NCBI RefSeq assembly: GCF_022815725.1
Contig: NZ_JALGRF010000001.1
Location: forward strand, 1,251,351-1,315,350
Direction: 5' to 3'
Length of the DNA: 64,000 nucleotides
Origin: Streptomyces sp. APSN-46.1
GTDB taxonomy: Bacteria; Actinomycetota; Actinomycetes; Streptomycetales; Streptomycetaceae
Shown piece after piece: positions 40,466 to 49,477 of this stretch (within the stretch, counting starts at the first letter, position 1; the number at the start of each line of letters is the position of its first letter). The notes beneath the pieces are model-generated. The model had not been told where the DNA came from, did not search any database, and saw only the letters and a program-made list of their open reading frames with translations. Both the position numbers and the translations under genes were made by a program.

Positions 40466-41497
40466 GTGCCCCGAATGGTCCGTCTGCCGCGTATCGCCGG
40501 TATCGGCGCCGTAGCCGTCGCCCTCGGCGTGCTCGCGTCCGCCCCCACCGCCGGCGCCGCGGTCGTCGCCGAGCCTCCACCGTCCACACTGCCGGCGCCG
40601 TCTCCGGGTCCGCCGCTCTCGCTGACGGACCCGCGCATCTTCGCCCACTTCGACTTCTCCCGGGGCCAGACGCCGGAGAACATCGCGCTGGAGCCCGACG
40701 GCTCCGCCATCCTGACCTTCGCCGTCGCCCACCAGGTCGTCCGGGTCGACAAGCACGGGGACTCCCAGCCCGTCGCGACCCTGCCCGCGGTGGCGAACCC
40801 CCGGACGCCCGTCATCGGCGTGGCGGCCGCGACCGGGATCGTGCGGGCCCACGACGGGACGCTGTACGTCGGCTACGCCACCGGTACGGAGGCCAACGGC
40901 ATCTGGCGGATCACCCCTGACGGCCGGGTCGAGCAGTTCACCGGCAGCGACCTGCCGACGGACGCCTTCGTCAACGGCCTCGCGATCGACGAGCGGCACG
41001 GCGTGCTCTACGCCGCCGACGCGTACCTCGGAAAGGTGTGGCGCGTCTCGCTCGACGACGGCTCGGCGACGACGTGGGCCACCGGCGCCGCGCTCGAACG
41101 AGCCGGGTTCGTCGGCGCCAACGGCATCAAGGTGCGCAACGACTCGGTGTGGGTGTCCAACCTGGACCAGGGCACCCTGCTGCGGATCCCGGTCGAGCGG
41201 GACGGATCCGCGGGCGCGATCGAAACCCGGGCCACCGGGCTGGGCGGCATCGACGACTTCGCCTTCGCCGGGCACGGCGAGACGGTCCTCGCCGCCCTGA
41301 ACGCCACCAGCGAGGTCGCCCTGGTGCGGCACGACGGTTCGCACACCGTCCTGCTGACCGCGGCCGACGGGCTGTCCAACCCCACGTCGGTCGCGGTGCG
41401 CCACGAGAAGGTCTACGTCCCCAGCGCCGCCTTCACGACGCAGACGGACCCGAACCTCCTCCTCGCCCGCCTGAAGGATCACCGCCCCAAGCCCTGA
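40466..41497 (+). CDS. Secreted SMP-30/NHL-like beta-propeller protein
   Basis: A 343-residue protein from GTG 40466 with AAGGAGAG. It has a signal peptide: basic start (PRMVRLPR), hydrophobic core, and cleavage near PTAGAA (about 30). The mature part is six repeated blades (PENIALEPDGSAIL, GIVRAHDGTLYVGYA, NGLAIDERHGVLYAADAYLGKVWRV, NGIKVRNDSVWVSNLDQGTLLRI). This is the SMP-30/gluconolaconase-like superfamily, in which calcium-dependent lactonase activity is common, but the metal ligands cannot be assigned with certainty. The 259 bp before it contain no gene. Confidence 0.85.
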   Translation: MPRMVRLPRIAGIGAVAVALGVLASAPTAGAAVVAEPPPSTLPAPSPGPPLSLTDPRIFAHFDFSRGQTPENIALEPDGSAILTFAVAHQVVRVDKHGDSQPVATLPAVANPRTPVIGVAAATGIVRAHDGTLYVGYATGTEANGIWRITPDGRVEQFTGSDLPTDAFVNGLAIDERHGVLYAADAYLGKVWRVSLDDGSATTWATGAALERAGFVGANGIKVRNDSVWVSNLDQGTLLRIPVERDGSAGAIETRATGLGGIDDFAFAGHGETVLAALNATSEVALVRHDGSHTVLLTAADGLSNPTSVAVRHEKVYVPSAAFTTQTDPNLLLARLKDHRPKP

Positions 41498-41657
41498 CGG
41501 CCGGTGAGCGGCTGACGCACCCCGTCGGAGCCCGGCACGCACCGGGCCCCGACGGCGCGGCGCCCCGTCGGCTCCGGCCGCTCCGTCGGCTCCGTCAGCT
41601 CCCACCGATCCGTCAGCTACGGCCGCTCCGTCAGCTAAGGCCGCTCCGACCGCTCCC

Positions 41658-42944
41658 TCAGCTCCCGCCGCTCCGCGCCTGCCGGTTGTCCAGGGTGTGC
41701 AGCGCCTTGCGGGCCAGCGGGTACGTCCGTACCAGATCGGCCAGCGTCGTCGAGCCGCGCACGATCCGGGTGAACGCCGTCCACGCCGGCCGGAAGCCGG
41801 TGATCGCGGCGTGCATCAGCCCCGGCCGGGACTCGAACAGGGTCAGCACGCGCTTGCCGACGCTCATCTCCACACCCAGCCCGGCCTTCACCGCGAAGGC
41901 GTAGTTGAGCGCCTGGCGCCGCGCGTCCACCGCGTCCTGCGCCTCGGAGATCTTCACGGCCCACTCCCCCGCGAGCCGCCCCGAGCGCAGCGCGAAGGAG
42001 ATGCCCTCCCGGGTCCACGGCTCCAGCAGCCCGGCCGCGTCACCCGCCACCAGCACCCGGCCGCGCGAGAGCGGCGAATCGGGCGTGCGGCAGCGGGTCA
42101 GGTGCCCGGAGGAGACGGCCGGCTCGAAGCCGGCAAGGCCGAGGCGGGCGATGAAGTCGTCCAGGTACCGCTTGGTCGCGGCGCCTTCGCCCTTCGCCGA
42201 GATGACCCCGACGGTGAGGGTGTCGCCCTTGGGGAAGACCCATCCGTAACTGCCGGGCAGCGGGCCCCAGTCGATGAGCACCCGGCCCTTCCAGTCCTCG
42301 GCGACGGTCTCCGGAACCGGGATCTCCGCCTCCAGACCGAGGTCCACCGTGTCCATCTCGACGCCCACGTGCGCGCCGATCCGGCTCGCGCTGCCGTCCG
42401 CCCCGACCACCGCGCGGGCCAGTACGGTCTCCCCGTCCGCGAGGACCACGGCGACGGTGCGCCGGTCGGGTACCGCGGCGCCGTGCTGCTCGACCCGCGC
42501 CACGGCCGTGCCCGTACGGATGGTCGCGCCCGCCTTCTCCGCGACGGCGACCAGACCGGCATCGAACTCCGGCCGGTTGATGAGCCCGAACAGCATGCGC
42601 TTCGAGCGCCTGGTCCGCGTCAGCCTGCCGTTGTGGGAGAAGGTGACCGCGTGGACGCGGTCCTTCAAGGGCAGTACGAAACCCGGAGGCAGGGCATCGC
42701 GCGAGGGGCCGATGATGCCGCCGCCGCAGGTCTTGTACCGGGGCAGCTCCGCCTTCTCCAGCAGCAGGACGCGCCGCCCCGCCGTCGCCGCCGCGTACGC
42801 GGCCGAGGAACCGGCCGGACCGGCCCCGACCACGACCACGTCCCACACCTCGCCGGTCCCCCCGGCCGTCTCCTCGCCCGAACCGCCCGCCCCTTGAGCG
42901 GCCTGCCCCGCGCCCCCGCCGTGTACGTCGTCGTCGCTGCTCAC
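41658..42944 (-). CDS. Geranylgeranyl reductase family FAD-dependent oxidoreductase
   Basis: A 428-residue flavoprotein from GTG 42944. After a Gly/Glu-rich head of about 35 residues comes the FAD motif VVVVGAGPAGSSAAYAAATAG and the family's RYKTCGGGIIGPS. The FAD-binding RVLVAGDAAGLLEPWTREGIS follows near 300. It reduces isoprenoid double bonds, for example of menaquinone side chains or geranylgeranyl lipids, and could act on archaeal-type lipids only by analogy. The start lacks a close ribosome site (AGGAG is 12 nt away). The next gene is divergent. Confidence 0.9.
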   Translation of the reverse strand: MSSDDDVHGGGAGQAAQGAGGSGEETAGGTGEVWDVVVVGAGPAGSSAAYAAATAGRRVLLLEKAELPRYKTCGGGIIGPSRDALPPGFVLPLKDRVHAVTFSHNGRLTRTRRSKRMLFGLINRPEFDAGLVAVAEKAGATIRTGTAVARVEQHGAAVPDRRTVAVVLADGETVLARAVVGADGSASRIGAHVGVEMDTVDLGLEAEIPVPETVAEDWKGRVLIDWGPLPGSYGWVFPKGDTLTVGVISAKGEGAATKRYLDDFIARLGLAGFEPAVSSGHLTRCRTPDSPLSRGRVLVAGDAAGLLEPWTREGISFALRSGRLAGEWAVKISEAQDAVDARRQALNYAFAVKAGLGVEMSVGKRVLTLFESRPGLMHAAITGFRPAWTAFTRIVRGSTTLADLVRTYPLARKALHTLDNRQARSGGS

Positions 42945-43124
42945 GATGTGCTGCTGCTCCTGATCACGCTGTTGCTCGGATGCCGTGGAAATCCTACGGC
43001 GAGAGACCGCCCCACCCGGCTGTGCGAGGATCGGGGCTGTCTTTCGCCATGCCCGCATACGCCCACCCCGCGCATGCGGGCGGCGTACACGGAGAACAAC
43101 GTCGCACCCAAGAGGAGCGTGCCC

Positions 43125-44489
43125 ATGAGCCCGAATCCGATCGCCGAGACCATCGCCGCACTGATGCCCCGCGCCAAGCGGGAGCTGACCGAGCTGGTGG
43201 CCTTCCAGTCGGTGGCGGACTGGGCGCAGTTCCCCAAGAGCGAGAGCGAGGCCGCCGCCAACTGGGTGGCCGACGCCCTGCGCGTCGAGGGTTTCCAGGA
43301 CGTGGCGCTGCTCGACACCCCTGACGGCACGCAGTCGGTGTACGGCTTCCTGCCCGGCCCCGAGGGCGCGCCGACCGTCCTGCTGTACGCGCACTACGAC
43401 GTGCAGCCGCCGCTCGACGACGCCGCCTGGATATCCCCCGCGTTCGAGCTGACCGAGCGCGACGGCCGCTGGTACGGGCGCGGCGCCGCGGACTGCAAGG
43501 GCGGGTTCATCATGCACCTGCTGGCGCTGCGCGCGCTGAAGGCCAACGGCGGTGTGCCGGTGAGCGTGAAGATGATCGTCGAGGGCTCGGAGGAGCAGGG
43601 CACGGGCGGCCTCCAGCAGTACGCGGAGGCGAACCCGGAGCTGCTGACCGCCGACACGATCCTGATCGGCGACGCGGGCAACTTCCGGCTCGGCCTGCCG
43701 ACGGTGACGGCCACGCTGCGCGGGATGACGCTGGTCAAGGTCAAGATCGACACGCTGGGCGGCAACCTGCACTCCGGCATGTTCGGCGGCGTCGCCCCGG
43801 ACGCGCTGGCGGCCCTGATCCAGCTGCTGGCCTCGCTGCGCGCGGCCGACGGCTCGACCACGGTCGACGGCCTGGACTCGGACGCGGTGTGGGAGGGCCT
43901 GCAGTACCCGGAGGCGGACTTCCGCTCCGACGCGAAGGTGCTGGACGGCGTCGAACTGATCGGCGAGGGGACCATCGCGGACCGGCTGTGGGCGCGTCCG
44001 GCCGTCACGGTCCTGGGCATCGACTGCCCGCCGGTGGTCGGCGCCACCCCGTCGGTGCACGCGAGCGCCGGCGCGCTGATCAGCCTGCGGGTGCCGCCGG
44101 GTGTGGACACCGGGGACGCCATCAAGCGGCTGGAGGCGCACCTGGTGGCGCACACGCCGTGGCAGGCGCGTCTTGAGGTCGAGGTCGTGGGGCAGGGCCA
44201 GCCGTTCCAGGCGGACACGAACAGCCCGGCGTACGCGTCGATGGCCGCGGCCATGCGGGTGGCGTACCCGGGCCAGGAGATGCAGATCGCCGGCATGGGC
44301 GGATCGATCCCGCTGTGCAACACGCTGACGTCGCTGTACCCGCGGGCGGAGATACTGCTGATCGGTCTGAGCGAGCCGGAGGCGCAGATCCACGCGGTGA
44401 ACGAGAGCGTGTCCCCGGAGGAACTGGAGCGGCTGTCGGTCGCCGAGGCCCACTTCCTGCTGAACTACGCGGAGTCCAAGCGCGTCTGA
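43125..44489 (+). CDS. M20-family dipeptidase
   Basis: A 454-residue zinc peptidase from ATG 43125 with AGAGGAG. The metal ligands are in LLYAHYDVQPP (His/Asp), GRGAADCKGG (bridging Asp), IVEGSEEQGTGG (catalytic Glu and Glu ligand), GDAGNF and the late IHAVNESV (His). The lid domain with GNLHSGMFGG lies between. This is the CNDP/PepV-like dipeptidase group of M20. It cleaves dipeptides or similar amides in the cytosol. It ends before a very strong hairpin at 44560. Confidence 0.93.
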   Translation: MSPNPIAETIAALMPRAKRELTELVAFQSVADWAQFPKSESEAAANWVADALRVEGFQDVALLDTPDGTQSVYGFLPGPEGAPTVLLYAHYDVQPPLDDAAWISPAFELTERDGRWYGRGAADCKGGFIMHLLALRALKANGGVPVSVKMIVEGSEEQGTGGLQQYAEANPELLTADTILIGDAGNFRLGLPTVTATLRGMTLVKVKIDTLGGNLHSGMFGGVAPDALAALIQLLASLRAADGSTTVDGLDSDAVWEGLQYPEADFRSDAKVLDGVELIGEGTIADRLWARPAVTVLGIDCPPVVGATPSVHASAGALISLRVPPGVDTGDAIKRLEAHLVAHTPWQARLEVEVVGQGQPFQADTNSPAYASMAAAMRVAYPGQEMQIAGMGGSIPLCNTLTSLYPRAEILLIGLSEPEAQIHAVNESVSPEELERLSVAEAHFLLNYAESKRV

Positions 44490-44559
44490 CGCCGCGTCAC
44501 ACCGGGGATCGCGGCGCGGTCCGTGAGGCCGGGCTGCGGCTGGGCTGCGCTGGAAGCGA

Positions 44560-44596
44560 ACTCCGCTCCCCGTGAAACGAGCACGGGGAGCGGAGT
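44560..44596. terminator. 15-bp hairpin between dipeptidase and MBL genes
   Basis: Perfect 15-bp arms at 44560-44574 (ACTCCGCTCCCCGTG) and 44582-44596 (CACGGGGAGCGGAGT) with a 7-nt loop. It ends 21 bp before the MBL start codon, so besides terminating the dipeptidase message it could affect the next gene's promoter or leader. Confidence 0.8.
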
Positions 44597-44617
44597 CGTC
44601 GCGCGTACGTTCGGGCC

Positions 44618-45319
44618 ATGGATCTTGTAGAGGTAGTCTCCGACCGGCTGTACATGCTCCGCTTCCCCATCGGCCAGGCGTACCTGTGGCGCGACGGCGA
44701 GGCCCTGACCCTGATCGACGCCGGCCATGCCGGTGCGGCGGACGCGATCGAGGGTGCGATCCGCTCGCTCGGGCTGCGCCCGGAGGGGCTGGAGCGGATC
44801 GTCCTGACCCACTGCCACCGCGACCACGTGGGCGCGGCGGACGATCTCGCCGGCCGCTGGGGAGCGGAGGTGCTGGCGCACGGCCTGGACGCCCCGGTGA
44901 TCCGGGGCGAGCGGGCGGTGCCCGAGCCCGTGCTGCTGGACTGGGAAGTACCGCTGTACGCACACGGCCTGACGGTCCCCGAGGCGCCGCCGACGCGGGT
45001 GGACCGTGAGGTGGAGGACGGGGAGGTACTGCCCTTCGGCGACGGGGCGGTCGTGGTCCACGCCCCGGGCCACACGCCGGGGAGCATCGGCGTCCATCTG
45101 CCGCGGCACGGCGTGCTGTTCACGGGCGACTGTGTGGCGGGTGTGGGTCAGGTGATGCTGGGCGTGTTCAACGTGGACCGGGCCCAAGCGCGGGCCTCGT
45201 TCCGCCGCCTGGCCGCGCTGTCGCCGTCGGTGGCCTGCTTCGGCCACGGCGACCCCCTGACCTCCAACACTCCTGCCACCCTCCAGGCGGCCTCCACCGC
45301 AACCCCGGGCGGCCCGTAG
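44618..45319 (+). CDS. Metallo-beta-lactamase-fold hydrolase
   Basis: A 233-residue protein from ATG 44618. It carries the MBL metal motif LTHCHRDHVGAADDL (HxHxDH), the later APGHTPGSIGVHLP (His ligand), LFTGDCVAG (Asp ligand) and a final FGHGDPL (His). These define the two-metal site of glyoxalase-II/RNase-type hydrolases; specificity is unknown. Its promoter must lie in the 128 bp occupied largely by the strong hairpin. The N-terminal VEVVSDRLYMLRFP is typical of the actinobacterial subgroup. Confidence 0.9.
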   Translation: MDLVEVVSDRLYMLRFPIGQAYLWRDGEALTLIDAGHAGAADAIEGAIRSLGLRPEGLERIVLTHCHRDHVGAADDLAGRWGAEVLAHGLDAPVIRGERAVPEPVLLDWEVPLYAHGLTVPEAPPTRVDREVEDGEVLPFGDGAVVVHAPGHTPGSIGVHLPRHGVLFTGDCVAGVGQVMLGVFNVDRAQARASFRRLAALSPSVACFGHGDPLTSNTPATLQAASTATPGGP

Positions 45320-45696
45320 CCGCCGCAGGCTCCCACACCCGGCGGCGCCCGGGCCCATTGGCGCCCCGGCCCGTCAGCGCCCCGGCAGCGTCACCCGTTC
45401 AACCCTGCCGGCCACCTTCACCCCCGCCGACCATCTTCAGCGTCGCCGACCATCTTCAGCCCCGCCGGCGAGGCTGAAGATGGCGGACCCCCGGTCAAAC
45501 GCCGGCCTACGGTCTCAACCGCCAGCGAGGCTGGATGTGGCCGGGCGGGCCGGAACTGGCGCCGGCGCTGCCGTCCCGGGCCTGCCGGTGGCCGCTGCGG
45601 GCATCCGGGCTCGGGACGGCCGGAGGACGGCGCCCGGCCCCACCACGGGTGCCTACGGCGGCGACCGGGAAGCCCGGGGGCACCTGCGCGGCAGCG
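45320..45696. repeat. 377-bp intergenic region with a hairpin repeat
   Basis: No gene. The word CCGACCATCTTCAGC occurs twice (about 45427 and 45448). The second copy pairs with GGCTGAAGATG: CATCTTCAGCC (45451-45461) and GGCTGAAGATG (45472-45482) form a perfect 11-bp stem. The following GGTCAAACGCCGG and AGCGAGGCTGGA words match the dispersed Streptomyces repeat near 15905. It separates convergent genes and probably ends both transcripts. Confidence 0.75.
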
Positions 45697-46752
45697 CTAC
45701 GGGGTCGGGTGGCCCGCCTCCAGGTACAGGGGGCGGCCGCGTTCGCGGGCGCGCAGGGCCCAGCGGAGGCGTTCGTAGCGCTGCGGCGGCAGCAGCTCCG
45801 CCGCCTCCGGCTCCGTGACGAACCGCCACTCCCGCAGCTCCGGCCCGGGAAGGCGGAGGCCCGCGATGTCGGGCTCCGCGAGCGCGCCCCCGTCGAACAG
45901 CAGGCGCAGGCCGCCGTACGCGGGGTGCCGCGGCGGCTCCCAGTCCACCACCAGCAGACCCGGCGCGCGGTCCAGCGTCAGGCCCAGTTCCTCCTCCACC
46001 TCCCGCATGCCCGCCCGCGCCGGCGCCTCGCCCGGTTCGACGATCCCACCCGGGAACTCCCAGCCCGGCTTGTACGTCGGATCAACCAGCAGCACCCGGT
46101 CCCGCTCGTCGAACAGCAGCACCCCCGCCGCCACGGTCTCCCGCGTGGGCTCCGGGGTCTGCACGATGTCGCAGACCCGCGCGGTGTCGGTCCGTACGGC
46201 CTCCACGATCCGCTCCGCCGTCTCCCGGACGCTCAGCACACCGTTGTCGATGACGTGCGCGTCGGCGGTGAGCCAGCCCAGCGCCTGCTGGTAGGCGGCG
46301 ATGTGGTCGTACGCCCTCTGCCGCACCCGCAGGTCCACCGCCTCCGGCTCCCCCGGCTCCCCCGACTTCCCCGGCTCCTCGCGGGCCGCGATCCGCTCCC
46401 GAAGGATCGTTTCCGCTGGGGCCAGCAGCACATGCCGTACCGGAATCCGCCGCGCCGCGAGGCCGCCGAACATCTCGTCCCGGTACTCCTGCCGCAGCAC
46501 CGTCATCGGTACCACCAGCACCCCGCCCAGCTCCGCCAGCATCGCCGCCGCCGTGTCCACGACGAGGCGCCGCCAGCTCGGCAGGTCCTGGTAGTCGCTG
46601 ACCTCCGCGAGCCGTTTGCGCGGCAGCAGCACACGCAGCGCGTCGCCGATGAACTCCGGGTCGAACAGGGTGCTGTCCGGAAGGAGTCCGGCCAGTTCGC
46701 GGGCCGTGCTGGTCTTCCCGGCACCGAACGTGCCGTTGATCCAGACAATCAC
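45697..46752 (-). CDS. P-loop kinase domain fused to Nudix hydrolase
   Basis: A 351-residue protein; GTG 46752 behind GAGAGGGG is the best start. It begins directly with WINGTFGAGKTSTARELAG, a P-loop kinase of the AAA_33/zeta-toxin/CPT-like type, whose LID-like Arg region is about residues 110-130. After about residue 200 comes a Nudix domain with box GGIVEPGEAPARAGMREVEE then ELGL, flanked by GWEFPGG. It may phosphorylate a small molecule or nucleotide and hydrolyse a related diphosphate. Both catalytic sites look intact. Substrates unknown. Confidence 0.88.
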   Translation of the reverse strand: MIVWINGTFGAGKTSTARELAGLLPDSTLFDPEFIGDALRVLLPRKRLAEVSDYQDLPSWRRLVVDTAAAMLAELGGVLVVPMTVLRQEYRDEMFGGLAARRIPVRHVLLAPAETILRERIAAREEPGKSGEPGEPEAVDLRVRQRAYDHIAAYQQALGWLTADAHVIDNGVLSVRETAERIVEAVRTDTARVCDIVQTPEPTRETVAAGVLLFDERDRVLLVDPTYKPGWEFPGGIVEPGEAPARAGMREVEEELGLTLDRAPGLLVVDWEPPRHPAYGGLRLLFDGGALAEPDIAGLRLPGPELREWRFVTEPEAAELLPPQRYERLRWALRARERGRPLYLEAGHPTP

Positions 46753-46896
46753 GTGTACCCCTCTCCCGATGGCTCGCCTCCGCAGCCCCCAGTGGCTTGC
46801 CCGCACCACCCTGCCACGGAAACCCGGTTATCAGCCGAGTGCTTATCCTCAAGGTCAGAGCGTCGACCGCCCCGTACCTCCGGAGGTTTCCGTACC

Positions 46897-47934
46897 GTGC
46901 CCCTCAGCCGCCGCCCGTCCGAGCCCCGCTACGGCAACCGGCCGACCATGAAGGACGTGGCGGCCCGCGCGGGCGTGGGTCTGAAGACGGTCTCGCGGGT
47001 GGTCAACGGCGAGCCCGGGGTCACCCCCGACACCGAGCGGCGGGTCCGGGAAGCCATCGACTCGCTCGGCTTCCGCCGCAACGACGGCGCCCGCGTGCTC
47101 CGCAAGGGCCGTACCGCCAGCGTGGGCCTGGTCCTGGAGGACCTCGCGGACCCCTTCTACGGACCGCTGAACCGGGCGGTGGAGGAGGCGGCCCGCGCGC
47201 ACGGCGCCCTGCTCATCATCGGCTCCAGCGCCGAGGACCCGCACCGGGAGCGGGAGTTGGCGCTCGCGCTGTGCGCGCGCCGGGTGGACGGGCTGATCGT
47301 GATCCCGGCCGGGGACGACCACCGCTACCTGGAGCCGGAGATCCGGGCGGGTGTGGCCACGGTGTTCGTGGACCGCCCGGCCGGCCGGATCGACGCGGAC
47401 GTGGTGCTCTCCGACAGCTACGGCGGCGCCCGGGACGGGGTGGCCCACCTGATCGCCGGCGGGCACCGCCGGATCGGCTTCATCGGGGACCACCCGCACA
47501 TCCACACGGCGGCCGAGCGCCTGCGCGGCTACCGCTCGGCCATGGCGGACGCGGGCCTTCCGGTGGCTGAATCCTGGGTATCACCCGGATCCACCGACCC
47601 GGAACGCGTCAGCGCGGCGGCCCGCGCGATGCTGACCGGCCCGGACCCGGTCACGGCCCTCTTCGCGGGCAACAACCGCGTGACGGTGACGGTGGTACGG
47701 GTCCTGGCGGCGGTCCCCCGCCCCGTGGCCCTGGTCGGCTTCGACGACTTCGAGCTCGCCGACCTGCTGCGCCCGGGCGTGACGGTGGTCGCCCAGGACC
47801 CCGCGGCCCTGGGCCGGGTGGCCGCCGACCGCCTCTTCCGACGCCTCGCCGGCACCCCCCTCCCCCCGACCCGCACGGAACTCCCGACCCGGCTGATACC
47901 CCGCGGCTCGGGCGAGATCACCCCGGTCTGGTGA
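46897..47934 (+). CDS. LacI-family transcriptional regulator
   Basis: A 345-residue repressor from GTG 46897 with GGAGG. The LacI helix-turn-helix is at about residues 18-40 (TMKDVAARAGVGLKTVSRVVNG), followed by the hinge helix (RRNDGARVLRKGRT) and a periplasmic-binding-protein-like sensor domain (SVGLVLEDLADPFYGPL, ALVGFDDFELADLLRPGVTVV). It should respond to a sugar or related ligand. It is divergent from the kinase-Nudix gene with 144 bp between. No sugar transport genes adjoin, so its targets are unknown. Confidence 0.93.
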   Translation: MPLSRRPSEPRYGNRPTMKDVAARAGVGLKTVSRVVNGEPGVTPDTERRVREAIDSLGFRRNDGARVLRKGRTASVGLVLEDLADPFYGPLNRAVEEAARAHGALLIIGSSAEDPHRERELALALCARRVDGLIVIPAGDDHRYLEPEIRAGVATVFVDRPAGRIDADVVLSDSYGGARDGVAHLIAGGHRRIGFIGDHPHIHTAAERLRGYRSAMADAGLPVAESWVSPGSTDPERVSAAARAMLTGPDPVTALFAGNNRVTVTVVRVLAAVPRPVALVGFDDFELADLLRPGVTVVAQDPAALGRVAADRLFRRLAGTPLPPTRTELPTRLIPRGSGEITPVW

Positions 47935-47942
47935 CCGCACCG

Positions 47943-47974
47943 CAGCCCCGCCCGGTGTCGTCCGGGCGGGGCTG
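47943..47974. terminator. 13-bp hairpin between convergent genes
   Basis: CAGCCCCGCCCGG (47943-47955) pairs perfectly with CCGGGCGGGGCTG (47962-47974) around a 6-nt loop. It lies between the stops of the LacI gene and the convergent aldolase-like gene and probably serves both. Confidence 0.85.
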
Positions 47975-48018
47975 GGGTGGCGTACGGAAAAGGGCGTACG
48001 GAAAGGGGACGCGCCGGA

Positions 48019-49317
48019 TCAGGCGGTCGCCGTCAGGGTCGCCGAGCGGCGCGGGATGGCGAAGGCGTCCAGCTCGGCGCGGGTCAGGCCGGTGAGGGCG
48101 GTGACCTCGTCGGCGCCGACCGCGCCGCAGTCCAGGCCGCGGACCAGGTAGCCGGCCAGCGCCTTCGCGGTGGCGGGCTCGTCCATCACGTCGCCCTCGA
48201 TCTTCGCCACGTACGCCTTCAGGCGGGCAGCCGCCGTCTCCAGACCCTCGCGGTAGAAGGTGAAGACCGCCGCGTAGCGGGTCGGGAGGTGCGCCGGGTG
48301 CATGTCCCAGCCCTGGTAGTAGGCGCGGGCCAGCGCACGGCGGGTGAGGCCGTAGTGCAGCTTCCAGGCCTCGTGGACGTGCTCGGTGGTGCCGATCGGC
48401 AGGACGTTGGTCGAGCCGTCGGAGACGCGTACGCCGGTGCCGGCGGCCGCGACCTGCATGATCGCCTTGGCGTGGTCGGCCGCGGGGTGGTCGCTCGACT
48501 GGTACGCGGCGGAGACGCCGACGCAGGCGCTGTAGTCGAACGTGCCGTAGTGCAGGCCGGTGGCGCGGCCCTTGGACGCCTCGATCATCCGGGCGACGGT
48601 GGCGGTGCCGTCGGAGGCGACGATGGACTGGCTGGTCTCGATCTGGATCTCGAAGCCGATCCGTCCCGGGCGCAGGCCGCGGGTGGTCTCGAAGGCCTCC
48701 AGCAGCTTGACGAACGCGCTGACCTGCTCGGCGTAGGTCACCTTCGGGAGGGTGAGGACCAGGCCGTCGGGAAGGCCGCCGTGCTCCAGCAGGCCGGAGA
48801 GGAAGATGTCGGTGGTGCGGATGCCGCGGTCGCGGACGTTGGACTCCATGCACTTCATGCGGATGCCCATGTACGGGGCGTTCGTGCCGTTGGAGAAGGC
48901 CTCCGACACGAGGCGGGCGGCGCGGGCCGCGGCCTGGTCCTCCTCCTCGTCGGAGCGGACGCCGAAGCCGTCCTCGAAGTCGACGCGGAGGTCCTCGATC
49001 GGCTCGCGCAGGAGCTTGGCGCGGACGCGGTCGTAGACCGGGACGGCCAGTTCGTCGCTGATGCCGAGGACCTTGGCGAAGGTGGCGGCGTCCGGGGCGT
49101 GCTCGTCGAGGGCCGCGAGGGCCTGGTCGCCCCAGGAGCGGATGGTGTCGGCGGCGAAGACGTCACCGGGGACGTAGACCGTGTGGATGGGCTGACGGGT
49201 GCCGGGGTCGCCGGGGTAGTGGCGCGCGAGTTCCGCGTCCACCGGCGCGAGGGAGGCGCTGATGCCCTCGCTGACCGCGCCTGCGAGGCTCGTCGCCACC
49301 TTCTCCTGCTGACCCAT
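48019..49317 (-). CDS. HpcH/HpaI aldolase / citrate-lyase-like protein (DUF6986)
   Basis: A 432-residue TIM-barrel protein from ATG 49317 with AGGAG. It carries the CitE-like pattern: VDFEDGFGVRSDEEED (acidic metal site), MGIRMKCME, VLTLPKVTYAEQV, GFEIQIETSQSIV (metal Glu), and LHYGTFDYSACVGVSAAYQS near the end of the barrel. Members bind Mg and split or join acyl-CoA or 2-oxo acids; the actinobacterial DUF6986 subgroup has no assigned reaction that I recall. It stands alone. An AT-richer, divergent-looking stretch upstream (about 49340-49400) should hold its promoter. Confidence 0.85.
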   Translation of the reverse strand: MGQQEKVATSLAGAVSEGISASLAPVDAELARHYPGDPGTRQPIHTVYVPGDVFAADTIRSWGDQALAALDEHAPDAATFAKVLGISDELAVPVYDRVRAKLLREPIEDLRVDFEDGFGVRSDEEEDQAAARAARLVSEAFSNGTNAPYMGIRMKCMESNVRDRGIRTTDIFLSGLLEHGGLPDGLVLTLPKVTYAEQVSAFVKLLEAFETTRGLRPGRIGFEIQIETSQSIVASDGTATVARMIEASKGRATGLHYGTFDYSACVGVSAAYQSSDHPAADHAKAIMQVAAAGTGVRVSDGSTNVLPIGTTEHVHEAWKLHYGLTRRALARAYYQGWDMHPAHLPTRYAAVFTFYREGLETAAARLKAYVAKIEGDVMDEPATAKALAGYLVRGLDCGAVGADEVTALTGLTRAELDAFAIPRRSATLTATA

Positions 49318-49412
49318 CGTGCACTCTCCTCTTTTCCGCTTCACGGAAGCTTAGATCCGCATAGCAGAATTTAGTCACGGGCCATTCACTAGTCAATGGT
49401 TGCAGGAAACGG

Positions 49413-49451
49413 CTCGGGGCCGCGTGGTGAGTGTCACCACGCGGCCCCGAG
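49413..49451. terminator. 17-bp hairpin behind the etfBA operon
   Basis: CTCGGGGCCGCGTGGTG (49413-49429) pairs perfectly with CACCACGCGGCCCCGAG (49435-49451) around AGTGT. It lies 27 bp beyond the etfA stop, so it is an efficient terminator for the minus-strand operon. Confidence 0.9.
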
Positions 49452-49477
49452 TCACAGCATCGACGCAGGTCAGGCGA

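Noticed and set aside
43051..43081. Inverted repeat GCCCGCAT...ATGCGGGC upstream of the dipeptidase as an operator
   Set aside because: Eight-bp arms with a 15-nt GC-rich loop are common by chance in this composition; no supporting context.
45480..45700. Small plus-strand protein upstream of the kinase-Nudix stop
   Set aside because: Sequence is part of a dispersed intergenic repeat and has shadow composition.
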